Source: Flammeovirgaceae bacterium UBA2338
GTDB lineage: Bacteria > Bacteroidota > Bacteroidia > Cytophagales > Cyclobacteriaceae
Assembly (NCBI GenBank): GCA_002344795.1
Contig: DDUM01000047.1
Coordinates: forward strand, 1 to 64,000
Length of the DNA stretch: 64,000 nt
Direction: 5' to 3'
Positions within the stretch are counted from its first letter, which is position 1. Each line of letters starts with the position of its first letter. Position numbers and translations under genes: made by a program. The notes under the pieces were generated by a model that was not told where the DNA came from, searched no databases, and worked only from the letters and a program-made list of their open reading frames with translations. Positions 25,356-34,600 of the stretch are shown here, one piece after another.

Positions 25356-25757
25356 TTATTATCACTTTATTAATTTTGGTTAGAACCTTTGAAATCAGGT
25401 AAAAATCGAAACTTCTAAAAATGAGTACTGTAAGATGGAATCCATTTTTATTGGAAAAGATCAATTGGATTAGAGTGGAGGCAGGGTACAATGCGCCCTT
25501 TTGAAGCCAATTTGGAGATATGGCGTTCTGAGTACCTGATTTGAAGTAAGAGGAAGCAGGAGGGTGATAATTACTGATAACAGGAGTAGTTATAAGGCTA
25601 ACTCCACACAATTATCAACGATAAAGATCATCTCAAGGGATCAACAAAGGCCAATGTGGCATACCCGATGATCAAATTACAGATAAAGACAAAAATAATA
25701 ATGAGGGGAAAAAATTAAACGATAGGTGGTAGTTGGTTAGGATTAAAATGTGATCCG
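25356..25757. other. 402-bp intergenic region before the porin gene
   Basis: No gene is visible. A half-site resembling the left arm of the palindrome (ATAAAGACAAA) occurs at 25683, but the right arm is missing. No clear TAnnTTTG box was found. Confidence 0.5.
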
Positions 25758-27050
25758 ATGCGGCAGAAACTGAACATTTATACGAGTATATCAATGATGG
25801 TGATTGGGTTTATGGCGCTTTCGCCAAGTGCTATTGCCCAGTTTACAGTAGGAGGCCAACTATTATCGCGGGGTGAGTATCGAAACGGCTATGCGCGACT
25901 TATAGAAAAAGGGCAGAAACCTTATTTTGGTGTTGGACAGCGTACAAGGATCCATTTCCAATATGACCATGAAAAGGTTAAGTTTTTTACCAGTGTACAG
26001 GATGTGCGTACATGGGGCAGTACTTCGCAAGCCAACCTAACTGATGATTTTCTATCTGTTCATGAGGCCTATGCCGAAGTTCCCCTTGGAGAATTGTGGA
26101 CCGTAAAGCTGGGACGACAGGAGTTAAATTATGACAATACACGTTTTTTAGGCAATCTTGATTGGGCTTTACAAGCAAGGTCACACGACTTTGCGGTGGT
26201 CAAATTCGAAAGAGAACACATGAAGTTGCACATCGGTGCAGGCTATAATCAAGCCAAAGCAGCTCTGGCAAGAGAGCCTTATACAATAAGCAATCAATAT
26301 AAAACGGCACAACTACTTCACTATGAGAACCAATGGGGTTCATTGGAGTCAAGTTTTTTGTTTTGGAACAATGGACTGGAACAAGATGACCAGGGAAAAT
26401 TGAAAATCAGGTATACCCAGACTGTAGGATTTCCTAAAGTTTTGTACAAGGTTGGAGATTTTGCTTTTTCAGGGTTTTATTACCGCCAGCTTGGTAAAAA
26501 TATTACAGGCCAGAAAACGGATGCTTATAATGTCAGCATTCAGGCTTCTCATAAAATTGCTTGGGATGAAGACGAGGGGCGGAAACTACAAACCACATTG
26601 GGTTATGAAGTTCTTTCCGGCACTTCACAGCAGGCAAATGACAATGTCAACCGATCTTATAATCCTTTTTATGGAACCAACCATGCTCACAATGGTTACA
26701 TGGATTTTTTCTACGCAGGTGGCCGACATATCAATTCTGTTGGCTTGCAAGATTTTTTTCTACGATTGCGATATGACCCTTCACAAAAATTATTTCTATC
26801 ACTTAATACACATCAATTCTTAACAGCTGCGGATGTATATGTCAGCAGTGAAAGACTTAGTAGTGCATTAGGTACAGAGTTGGATTTTACCATTGGATTC
26901 ATCGCCAATAAGGTTATATCCCTACAGGGAGGGTATTCGCAATTGTTTGCAAGTGATTCTTTTAAAGTGATGAGTGGTGAAAGCAACCCGGCTACAGTAC
27001 AAAACTGGAGTTATGTTGCACTGCTTATTCGACCAGAACAAGAAGAATAG
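25758..27050 (+). CDS. outer membrane beta-barrel porin of the alginate-export type
   Basis: This 430-aa protein has a signal peptide (cleavage after AIAQ near residue 28) and repeated amphipathic strands. The N-terminal block GGQLLSRGEYRNGY, RTRIHFQYDHEKVKFFTSVQDVRTWG and AYAEVPLGELWTVKLGRQELNYDNTRFLG matches the alginate export (Alginate_exp) porin family, which in Bacteroidota is also found in non-alginate loci. Its position just upstream of narK and the TehA-like channel suggests it lets nitrate or nitrite cross the outer membrane; this is inferred from context alone. Confidence 0.82.
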   Translation: MRQKLNIYTSISMMVIGFMALSPSAIAQFTVGGQLLSRGEYRNGYARLIEKGQKPYFGVGQRTRIHFQYDHEKVKFFTSVQDVRTWGSTSQANLTDDFLSVHEAYAEVPLGELWTVKLGRQELNYDNTRFLGNLDWALQARSHDFAVVKFEREHMKLHIGAGYNQAKAALAREPYTISNQYKTAQLLHYENQWGSLESSFLFWNNGLEQDDQGKLKIRYTQTVGFPKVLYKVGDFAFSGFYYRQLGKNITGQKTDAYNVSIQASHKIAWDEDEGRKLQTTLGYEVLSGTSQQANDNVNRSYNPFYGTNHAHNGYMDFFYAGGRHINSVGLQDFFLRLRYDPSQKLFLSLNTHQFLTAADVYVSSERLSSALGTELDFTIGFIANKVISLQGGYSQLFASDSFKVMSGESNPATVQNWSYVALLIRPEQEE

Positions 27051-27154
27051 ATTTTTGAAATTTTATTTTGATTACAATGATAATAACTAAGTCGTTACAA
27101 TTTTTAAGAACATAGGTTTTTGTAGCGAGAAGCAATTCAGGATAAATAATATAT

Positions 27155-28621
27155 ATGGATACACATCTTAGCGCAAAATCACATCGCATGTTATTTCTTA
27201 ACACCATGGCATTCACTGTCTGCTTTGCAGCATGGATGATTAATGGGGTATTAGTAACTTTTTTAGTGGAGAACAATTTATTTACATGGAATTCTGTTGA
27301 GATAGGCTTTTTATTAGGAATTCCGGTTTTAGTTGGCTCTGTTATGCGATTACCGATAGGCATTCTTACAGACAAATTAGGGGGGAGATGGGTGATGACA
27401 GGCATTTTGCTTTTCTGTGCTATTCCCATGTTTTTTTTATCTCTGGCAAATAGTTATACATCATTTCTTTTTTTGAGTTTTGGATTTGGCTTATCGGGAA
27501 GTGCCTTTGCGGCAGGAGTTGCCTACACTGCTATTTGGTATCCTAAGGAAAAGCAAGGGACTGCACTGGGTATTTTTGGAGTGGGGAATGTAGGTGCTGC
27601 ACTCACCACTTTGTTTGCTCCAAGTATACTTAATAGTCTTACCAATCAAGGTGCGGATCTTGAGGCATGGAGAACTTTGCCAAAACTGTATGCCGCGCTA
27701 TTGGTTTTATTTGCTGTAATATTTTTGCTTGGAACAGAGAATAGAAAACCAAGCGAGGGCAAGACGATGATTCAGCGACTCCTTCCGTTGAAAGAATTTC
27801 GTGTCTGGCGCTTTGGATTGTACTACTTCTTCGTTTTTGGAAGTTTTGTGGCGCTGGCCCAGTGGCTTATTCCGTATTATGTCAATGTTTATTCTATGAC
27901 CATCGTTACGGCAGGGTTTATGGCAACAGCATTTAGTTTGCCTTCCAGTGTGATAAGATCTTTTGGTGGCTGGCTGTCAGATAAAGCAGGTGCAAGGATA
28001 GTGCTCTTGTGGGTATTTGGTGTCTGTTTGGTGTGCCTGGTCTTTCTTTTTGTCCCTCGGATGGAAATAATGGCGCCCGGACAAGGAATTATGGCTACTC
28101 AGCAAGGAACAGTAACTGAAGTTTCCTCCAGTGAGATCAGGATTGATGATGATAAGTACATGTTGCAAAACTCAATTGATGCAGAGGAAGAAGTAACTTT
28201 TTATTTTGGTATTGAGCACACAGATGAAGGGTTTCTATTCTTGCCTACAACCTCCTTTAACCAAGAGCCGGTAGTAAAGATAGGTGATGTGGTGAACAAG
28301 GGACAGTTGATAGCCAGGGGAGTGACACACATCTACTTTCAGGCAAACAAATGGATATTTTCGGGTTTGATATTTATAGTTGGTATTATGATGGGCATTG
28401 GCAGTGCAGCAGTCTATAAGCATGTGTCAGATTATTATCCAAATGATATAGGAACAGTAGGAGGTATTGTTGGTGTCTTAGGAGGGTTAGGAGGCTTTTT
28501 TAATCCGATAATCTTTGGATATTTTCTAAAGGCCACCGGAGTATGGACTACCTGTTGGATGTTTCTTGCTTTTATTGCTGTGATTTGTATTGTACTACAG
28601 CGTGCAGCAACCAAAAAATAG
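27155..28621 (+). CDS. narK: NarK-type nitrate/nitrite transporter (MFS) with a ~100-residue loop insertion
   Basis: This 488-aa protein has the 12-helix major facilitator fold with nitrate-porter signatures: GFGLSGSAFAAGVAYTAIWYP (residues 110-130), GIFGVGNVGAAL (139-150) and the second-half Gly-rich GGIVGVLGGLGGFFNP. The two substrate arginines appear as VMRLPIG (Arg 65) and VIRSFGG (Arg 268). Unusually, residues 301-400 form a soluble insert between membrane helices with strand-rich sequence and a lipoyl/HlyD-like hairpin (EPVVKIGDVVNKGQLIARG). It exchanges nitrate for nitrite across the inner membrane to serve NarGHI. The stop codon abuts the start of the next gene. Confidence 0.9.
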   Translation: MDTHLSAKSHRMLFLNTMAFTVCFAAWMINGVLVTFLVENNLFTWNSVEIGFLLGIPVLVGSVMRLPIGILTDKLGGRWVMTGILLFCAIPMFFLSLANSYTSFLFLSFGFGLSGSAFAAGVAYTAIWYPKEKQGTALGIFGVGNVGAALTTLFAPSILNSLTNQGADLEAWRTLPKLYAALLVLFAVIFLLGTENRKPSEGKTMIQRLLPLKEFRVWRFGLYYFFVFGSFVALAQWLIPYYVNVYSMTIVTAGFMATAFSLPSSVIRSFGGWLSDKAGARIVLLWVFGVCLVCLVFLFVPRMEIMAPGQGIMATQQGTVTEVSSSEIRIDDDKYMLQNSIDAEEEVTFYFGIEHTDEGFLFLPTTSFNQEPVVKIGDVVNKGQLIARGVTHIYFQANKWIFSGLIFIVGIMMGIGSAAVYKHVSDYYPNDIGTVGGIVGVLGGLGGFFNPIIFGYFLKATGVWTTCWMFLAFIAVICIVLQRAATKK

Positions 28622-29689
28622 ATGGCACGGCAGCAATCCCCACAAACAAACAATAGCGGCATAAGGGCAATTCATAAGATGATAGAGGAATTGCCTCCTT
28701 CCTATTTTGCATTGGTAATGGCAACGGGTGTAAACTCTGTAGGCTGTTATTTGTTGGGGATGGAGCTTATCTCCATCGGAATGTTTTGGCTAAATATTTT
28801 TTTTTATTTGATATTATGCACTGCTTTTTTGTTGCGATTTACATGGTACCGAAAGGAATTTCTTGCAGATCTTTTTGATCATGCCAAGGGACCTGGTTTT
28901 TTCACCATTGTAGCTGCGACCTGTATTCTGGGTACACAATTTGTTCTCATTCAAAATAATTATTCGGTAGCACTAATACTTTGGTTCGTGGGTATTATTT
29001 TATGGTTGCTAATCACCTATACTATTTTTACCACATTCACCATTAAGGAAAAAAAGCCCACGTTGGCAGAAGGCATTAATGGAGCTTGGTTGTTGGCCGT
29101 TGTTTCAACGCAGGCTCTTGCAGTTTTAAGTGCAAAACTATCCATGCACATGGTTGAATATAAGTTGATCATGAACTTTTTTGCTTTTTCTATGTGGCTC
29201 TGGGGTGGTATGCAATATATATGGATGATGTCTCTGATATTTTATCGCTATACTTTTTTTAAATTTTCACCAGACGATCTTTCTCCGCCCTACTGGATCA
29301 ACATGGGAGCCATGGCGATTTCAACCATGGCAGGTTCATTACTTATTATCAATACTCCACACGCACCGTTCCTGCTCTCAACACTGGCTTTTCTAAAAGG
29401 ATTTAGCATTTTTTATTGGGCAACAGGCACCTGGTGGATACCTATGTTAGTGATACTTGCCGTATGGCGGCATGTTTACCAAAAATTTCCCATCTCTTAC
29501 GATCCATTATACTGGGGAGCAGTTTTCCCTCTGGGCATGTACACAGTCAGCACATTCGAAATGGCAGAAGCCATGAGCTTAGATTTTTTATTCCCTATTC
29601 CAAAGTATTTTATTTATCTCGCACTTATGGCGTGGACCATAACATTTTTTGGCTTGTTACATAAGCTCGTCAGGCGACTCTTACCTTGA
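28622..29689 (+). CDS. TehA/SLAC1-family (voltage-dependent anion channel) membrane protein
   Basis: This 355-aa protein has ten predicted membrane helices and the family's opening PPSYFALVMATG (residues about 24-35) and later FWATGTWWIP-type motif (YWATGTWWIPMLVI). Members are annotated as tellurite-resistance or C4-dicarboxylate transporters, and plant SLAC1 relatives conduct nitrate and chloride. The ATG follows the narK stop codon with no gap, so the two are translated together. An anion (nitrate or nitrite) channel role is therefore a reasonable inference. It ends 18 bp before the convergent CMD-family gene. Confidence 0.85.
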   Translation: MARQQSPQTNNSGIRAIHKMIEELPPSYFALVMATGVNSVGCYLLGMELISIGMFWLNIFFYLILCTAFLLRFTWYRKEFLADLFDHAKGPGFFTIVAATCILGTQFVLIQNNYSVALILWFVGIILWLLITYTIFTTFTIKEKKPTLAEGINGAWLLAVVSTQALAVLSAKLSMHMVEYKLIMNFFAFSMWLWGGMQYIWMMSLIFYRYTFFKFSPDDLSPPYWINMGAMAISTMAGSLLIINTPHAPFLLSTLAFLKGFSIFYWATGTWWIPMLVILAVWRHVYQKFPISYDPLYWGAVFPLGMYTVSTFEMAEAMSLDFLFPIPKYFIYLALMAWTITFFGLLHKLVRRLLP

Positions 29690-29707
29690 TACCGAGAAAC
29701 AGTAGAA

Positions 29708-30037
29708 TTATTTTTTTTCCATTTGCTCAGTTACTATTCCCATAGCTGCCATCATTGTTGGAAAGCCTATTGTTGGCAAAAATAGCAAAACAAGGTGTTC
29801 AATCTCTTCACGCGATACGCCTGTTGCAATTGCTTTTCGGATATGAGCTTTGAAGGCACTGCTGTATAAATGACTACCAGAGATGGCAAGTTTGATAAGA
29901 GCACGATCACGTTCATTTAAAGGACCTTGGTCATGGACGGCATTGCCCAACTCCTCGTATGTATCCGCTACCTGTGGATATTTTTTAACAAATTCTTCAT
30001 AAAACTTTGGTGGCTTAGGCATATTTTTTTTCCCCAT
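29708..30037 (-). CDS. carboxymuconolactone decarboxylase (CMD/AhpD-fold) protein without the CxxC motif
   Basis: This 109-aa helical protein has the CMD fold: ERDRALIKLAISGSH, HIRKAIATGVSREEIEHLVLLFLPTIGFP, with the conserved His in AFKAHIRKA. The redox CxxC pair of AhpD-type peroxidases is missing; the equivalent stretch reads HLYSSAFKAH. It therefore is not a thiol peroxidase partner and may be enzymatically different. It lies downstream of the YwqK-like gene on the same strand (12 bp), and so may share its transcript. Function unknown. Confidence 0.8.
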   Translation of the reverse strand: MGKKNMPKPPKFYEEFVKKYPQVADTYEELGNAVHDQGPLNERDRALIKLAISGSHLYSSAFKAHIRKAIATGVSREEIEHLVLLFLPTIGFPTMMAAMGIVTEQMEKK

Positions 30038-30049
30038 TGCATCTGTCTT

Positions 30050-30520
30050 TTAGTTGTTAATACGATCTTTCGGTTTTATTTCTCCTTCAATATAATTTTT
30101 TTCCTCTATCAATCGCCCAGCGGTATCATAATATTGTTGCAAACCATCTAAACGGTCTTCTTTATAATTATTAATCGATTTTATTGTTCCATTTTCAAAC
30201 CAACTGATATAAGGACCATTTAATTTATCAGTTTTATAAGTCGCCTCGCTTTTTTTGTGGCCATTACTGTACCAGGTATGCCATGTTCCATTTCGTTTGC
30301 CATTTACAAATACTCCTTCAGTCATCTTACTACCATTTGGATACCACCATGTCCAGGTTCCATTGGCGCCTCCTTCATTAAAATACCCACTGACCTTTTC
30401 CTGGTTATTTTTATACCTGGCCGGAGTACTCGTGCGATTGGCTGTTAACCAAATCATGATCACAATTAGTAATAACCCAATGACTTTGGCAATGTGCAGT
30501 ATGTTATTGCTGAGGCGCAT
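30050..30520 (-). CDS. membrane-anchored YwqK/MORN-repeat protein
   Basis: This 156-aa protein has an N-terminal membrane anchor (residues 10-27) followed by four or five YwqK-type (MORN_2) repeats of about 22 residues: GTWTWWYPNGSKMTEG, GTWHTWYSNGHKKSEA, GPYISWFENGTIKS, and GLQQYYDTAGRLIEE. Such proteins are often annotated as antitoxins by similarity to YwqK, but most Bacteroidota members are unexplained. It is divergent from the cytochrome c-narGHJI operon, and the palindrome at 30646 lies 126 bp upstream of its start, so co-regulation is possible. Confidence 0.8.
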   Translation of the reverse strand: MRLSNNILHIAKVIGLLLIVIMIWLTANRTSTPARYKNNQEKVSGYFNEGGANGTWTWWYPNGSKMTEGVFVNGKRNGTWHTWYSNGHKKSEATYKTDKLNGPYISWFENGTIKSINNYKEDRLDGLQQYYDTAGRLIEEKNYIEGEIKPKDRINN

Positions 30521-30645
30521 CGTTTGTATTTTGTGAACATCAAATAAGAGTCATCTTTTTGTTTAGACTAATTCTAATTAACAAGAATGGATAACTGTCT
30601 AAAACCATTTTTGCCTTGGATATAACCGTTAAAATTTATTTTTAA

Positions 30646-30667
30646 TAAAAGATAAAAAAGTCTTTTA
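30646..30667. promoter_or_regulatory. 22-bp regulon palindrome, upstream of the cytochrome c-narGHJI operon
   Basis: Arms TAAAAGAT and AGTCTTTTA, with the same arms as the copy at 25334. It lies 52 bp upstream of the cytochrome gene start. The -7 box here is weak (CTCATATG is the nearest candidate). Confidence 0.65.
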
Positions 30668-30718
30668 ATACTCATATGAAAAATAGATATTTATCCTAAC
30701 ATATCCAATCCATAAGTT

Positions 30719-31600
30719 ATGAAGCAGTCAAAGCTGATTTTCTGTGTTGTATTAGTGTTTTTCAATTCTGCTATTTTTGCACAACAAAACCCAGAATTAC
30801 TTTTCAATTCCTTCTGTTCCACCTGCCATACAATAAATAAGGGAAACCTTATTGGCCCTGATCTTGTGGATGTTCACAAAAGAAGGTCAGATGAATGGAT
30901 GTTGAACTTTATTAAGTCGTCACAAACGATGATTAACAATGGAGACGCTGATGCTGTCGCACTCTTTAATGAGTATAATAAAATGATCATGCCGGATGCT
31001 CCTTATTCAACAGACGAAATCAAATCTATTATTGAATATGTTAAAACAAAAAGCCCAGATTATGTTGCTCAGGCAGATGGAAGTAAATCATCTGACAATG
31101 TGAATACAGAACCCGAAGTGCCTATTCGATCGGTAGATGACGCTACTGTATCAGAGATTGAGATAGGAAGAATGCTTTTTACTGGTGAACAACGACTTGA
31201 AGGGCGAGGGGCGGCATGTATTTCTTGCCACAATGTAAAGAATAACAAATTAATTGGGGGAGGACTTTTGGCAAAAGATCTTACTGATGTTTTTGCCAGA
31301 ATGAATGAAGCGGGAGTGAAAGCCATAGTAGGCAGTTCACCATTTCCTGCGATGAGAGAAGCATATCAAAATGCAGTTATTTCAGATGAAGAAGTATATA
31401 ACATCACTGCATTTTTGAAATACGCAAATGAACAACAATACGACCAACAAGCGCGTGACTACAAACAGTATTTTATTTGGGCAAGCGGTATATGCTTCAT
31501 TGCTCTTCTCGGTATTTATTCTTTTGCCTGGAGAAGTCGCAGAAAGGAAAGCGTAAACCAACGTATATACGACAGACAATTGAAATCAGCTCCTTATTAA
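30719..31600 (+). CDS. di-heme cytochrome c, membrane-anchored, of the nar operon
   Basis: This 293-aa protein has a signal peptide (cleavage after FAQ) and two c-type heme sites: CSTCH (near residue 37-41) with GNLIGPDLVDV, and CISCH (near 166-170) with GGGLLAKDLTDVF. Distal methionines appear as MIMPDAPY and in FPAMREAY. A membrane helix near residues 245-263 anchors it. It starts the operon 24 bp before narG, so it may carry electrons to or from the Nar complex, as proposed for NarC-type cytochromes; this role is an inference. The gene is under the palindrome at 30646. Confidence 0.88.
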   Translation: MKQSKLIFCVVLVFFNSAIFAQQNPELLFNSFCSTCHTINKGNLIGPDLVDVHKRRSDEWMLNFIKSSQTMINNGDADAVALFNEYNKMIMPDAPYSTDEIKSIIEYVKTKSPDYVAQADGSKSSDNVNTEPEVPIRSVDDATVSEIEIGRMLFTGEQRLEGRGAACISCHNVKNNKLIGGGLLAKDLTDVFARMNEAGVKAIVGSSPFPAMREAYQNAVISDEEVYNITAFLKYANEQQYDQQARDYKQYFIWASGICFIALLGIYSFAWRSRRKESVNQRIYDRQLKSAPY

Positions 31601-31624
31601 TCTTAAACGTATTAACAATCAGTT

Positions 31625-34600
31625 ATGAGTTGGATAGAAGACATTATATCACCACAAACCAGAAAATGGGAAGAGTTTTATAGAAATCGTTTTCAACACG
31701 ATCGTATTGTCCGAAGTACACATGGTGTGAATTGCACAGGAGGATGCTCCTGGCAAATACATGTAAAGGATGGTATTGTGGTATGGGAAACACAGCAGCT
31801 CGATTATCCTCTGCTTGAAGGTTCTATTCCTCCGTATGAACCAAGAGGATGCCAGCGTGGAATTTCCTTCTCCTGGTATTTGTACAGCCCATTGCGTATT
31901 AAATATCCCTTGATACGAAGTGCACTTATTGATGCTTATCGCGCAGAAAGAAAAAATACGGATGACCCTCTTCAGGCCTGGACTAATCTGCAAAACGATT
32001 CTGAGAAACGAGCAAATTATCAAAAGGCCCGAGGCAAAGGGGGATTCAGAAGGGTTCAGTGGGATGAAGTGATGGAAATAATGGCCGCAGCCAATATTTA
32101 TACAGCTAAAAAATATGGGCCAGATCGTGTCATAGGGTTTTCTCCTATACCTGCCATGTCGATGTTGAGTTATGCAGCTGGAAGTCGTTTCCTTCAACTT
32201 TTTGGAGGGGTGAACCTAAGTTTTTATGATTGGTATTGCGATTTGCCAACTGCTTTTCCTGAAATCTGGGGAGAGCAAACCGATGTGTGTGAAAGCGCGG
32301 ATTGGTACAATGCAAAGATGATTGCCGATATGGGTGCGTGCTTGAATATGACACGTACACCTGATTGCCATTTCTTTGCTGAGTCAAGGCACAACGGAAC
32401 GAAGACAGTTGTGTTCTCACCCGACTTCAGCCAGGTATGCAAGTATGCTGACCAGTGGGTGCCCGTACACGCAGGAAGTGACGGGGCATTTTGGATGGCG
32501 GTGACCCATTTGATTTTGAAAGACTGGCACCACGAAAAGCAAACTCCGTATTTTCTTGATTATACCAAACAATACACCGATAGCCCTATCCTGGTGAAGT
32601 TGGATAAGGATGGAGAACATTTCAAACCGGGTCAGTTGGTAAGAGCAAACGAACTGAAACAGTTTGCTTCAGTTGAAAATGGTGATTGGAAGTTTTTAAG
32701 TATTGATGAAAATGGAAAATTGGTGATCCCCAAGGGAGCAATGGGGCACAGATGGGAGAAAGACGGAGGTAACTGGAACATGAAACTGGAGAATGAGGTG
32801 GATAACAAACCTTATGACCCAATGCTCACGCTGCTGAACAATAATGATGATGTGTTGCAAGTTACTTTTACTGAATTTGGATTAGACAATCATCGGCATA
32901 GAGGAGTTCCTGTAAAATATATTGAAACCGTTAATGGTAAAATTCCCGTGGCCACGGTTTATGATGTAATCATGGCGCAATATGGAGTGAACCGTGGATT
33001 GGCTGGGGACTATCCTAAAGATCTCACCGATAAAGATGCAGCCTACACTCCGGCATGGCAGGAAATTTTTACAGGTATAGATGCTAAAACGGTGGAGCAG
33101 TTTGCTCGAGAGTGGGCCAACACCGCGAATCTCACACAAGGCAAATGTATGATCATTGTGGGAGCAGGCATTAACCATTGGTATCACTCTAATTTAATGT
33201 ATCGCGCTGGAATTATGGCGTTGATGTTGTGTGGTTGCGTGGGTAAGAATGGAGGAGGGATGAACCACTATGTAGGTCAGGAAAAATTGGCACCTGTGGA
33301 TTCATGGGGAGCTATTGCTTTTGGTAAGGACTGGCACAGTGCATCACGACTTCAGCAAGCACCCATTTGGCATTATATCAACACCTGTCAGTATCGGTAT
33401 GACGGTCAGTTTTCGAAATACAATACGGTACCTAAAAATGATTGGACTAAACAACACACGGCCGATACGATTTTTCAATCCGTGAGAATGGGATGGATGC
33501 CATTCTATCCTCAGTTTAATGAGAATACCCTTGAGCTAAGTAAGGAAGCACAAGGAAAGGGATTGAATACGGATAAGGAAATCACCAACTATGTATTAGA
33601 GAAACTGAAGTCCAAAGAGTTGAAATATGCTGTAGGCGATCCGGAAGCAGAAGAAAACCATCCTAAAGTGTGGTACATATGGCGGGGTAATGCCATCATG
33701 GGTAGTATGAAGGGTCACGAATACGCCCTAAAGCATTACCTGGGAACGCACTCCAACAAGATAGCCACGGATTCAAAAGATCACACAGAAGAAGTAAAAT
33801 GGCATGACATTGCGCCTGAAGGAAAAATGGATTTGGTGGTTGATCTTAATTTCCGAATGGACTCTTCGGCTCTTTATTCTGATATCGTATTGCCAGCGGC
33901 CTCATGGTATGAGAAAGCCGATATCAACAGTACGGACATGCATTCTTTCATCCATCCGTTTTCAGCAGCAATTGCTCCGGTGTGGGAAGCAAAGACAGAT
34001 TGGGAAATTTTTAAACTAATCGCTGAGCATACCAGCAAAATGGCAAAGAAACACTTAGCTGAACCACAGAAGGATATTGTTTGCTCACCCTTGTCGCATG
34101 ATACGTCTGCAGAAATTTCACAGCCAAAAGTAAAAGATTGGTACAAAGGTGAATGCGAAGCGATTCCAGGAAAAACCATGCACAATATATCCGTAGTGGA
34201 TAGGGACTATACTAAGTTATACGAAAAGTTTATTTCTCTGGGAGATCGTATAAAAACCAGTGGATTGGGTGCACATGGTAATCATTATGCATGCGATGAC
34301 GTGTATGAAGAAATGGTTGAGTCCAATCATTTTCCTAAGGAGCGTTTTGATGACAAGGTATATCCGTCTTTAAAGGAAGACACGAGTGCTGTCAATGCAG
34401 TGCTTAAACTTTCTACGTTGACCAATGGTAAGTTGACACTGAGGGCCTACGAAAATGCTGAGAAAAAGACAGGATTAGTATTAAAGGACTTAGGAGAAGG
34501 GTATGAACAAGTGGGAATCAATTATGCCGACTTGCAGGCACAGCCCCGCAGATACAACTCATCTCCTTTGTGGTCAGGCTTAATGCATGACGGACGGGCC

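Noticed and set aside
25683..25704. Half-site resembling the regulon palindrome upstream of the porin-narK-channel genes
   Set aside because: Only the left arm (ATAAAGAC) is present; the right arm lacks TC and the flank has no -7 box.
31625..31760. Possible Tat-exported (periplasm-facing) NarG
   Set aside because: The N-terminus has no twin-arginine signal; the Fe-S ligands begin at residue 33 as in cytoplasmic NarG.
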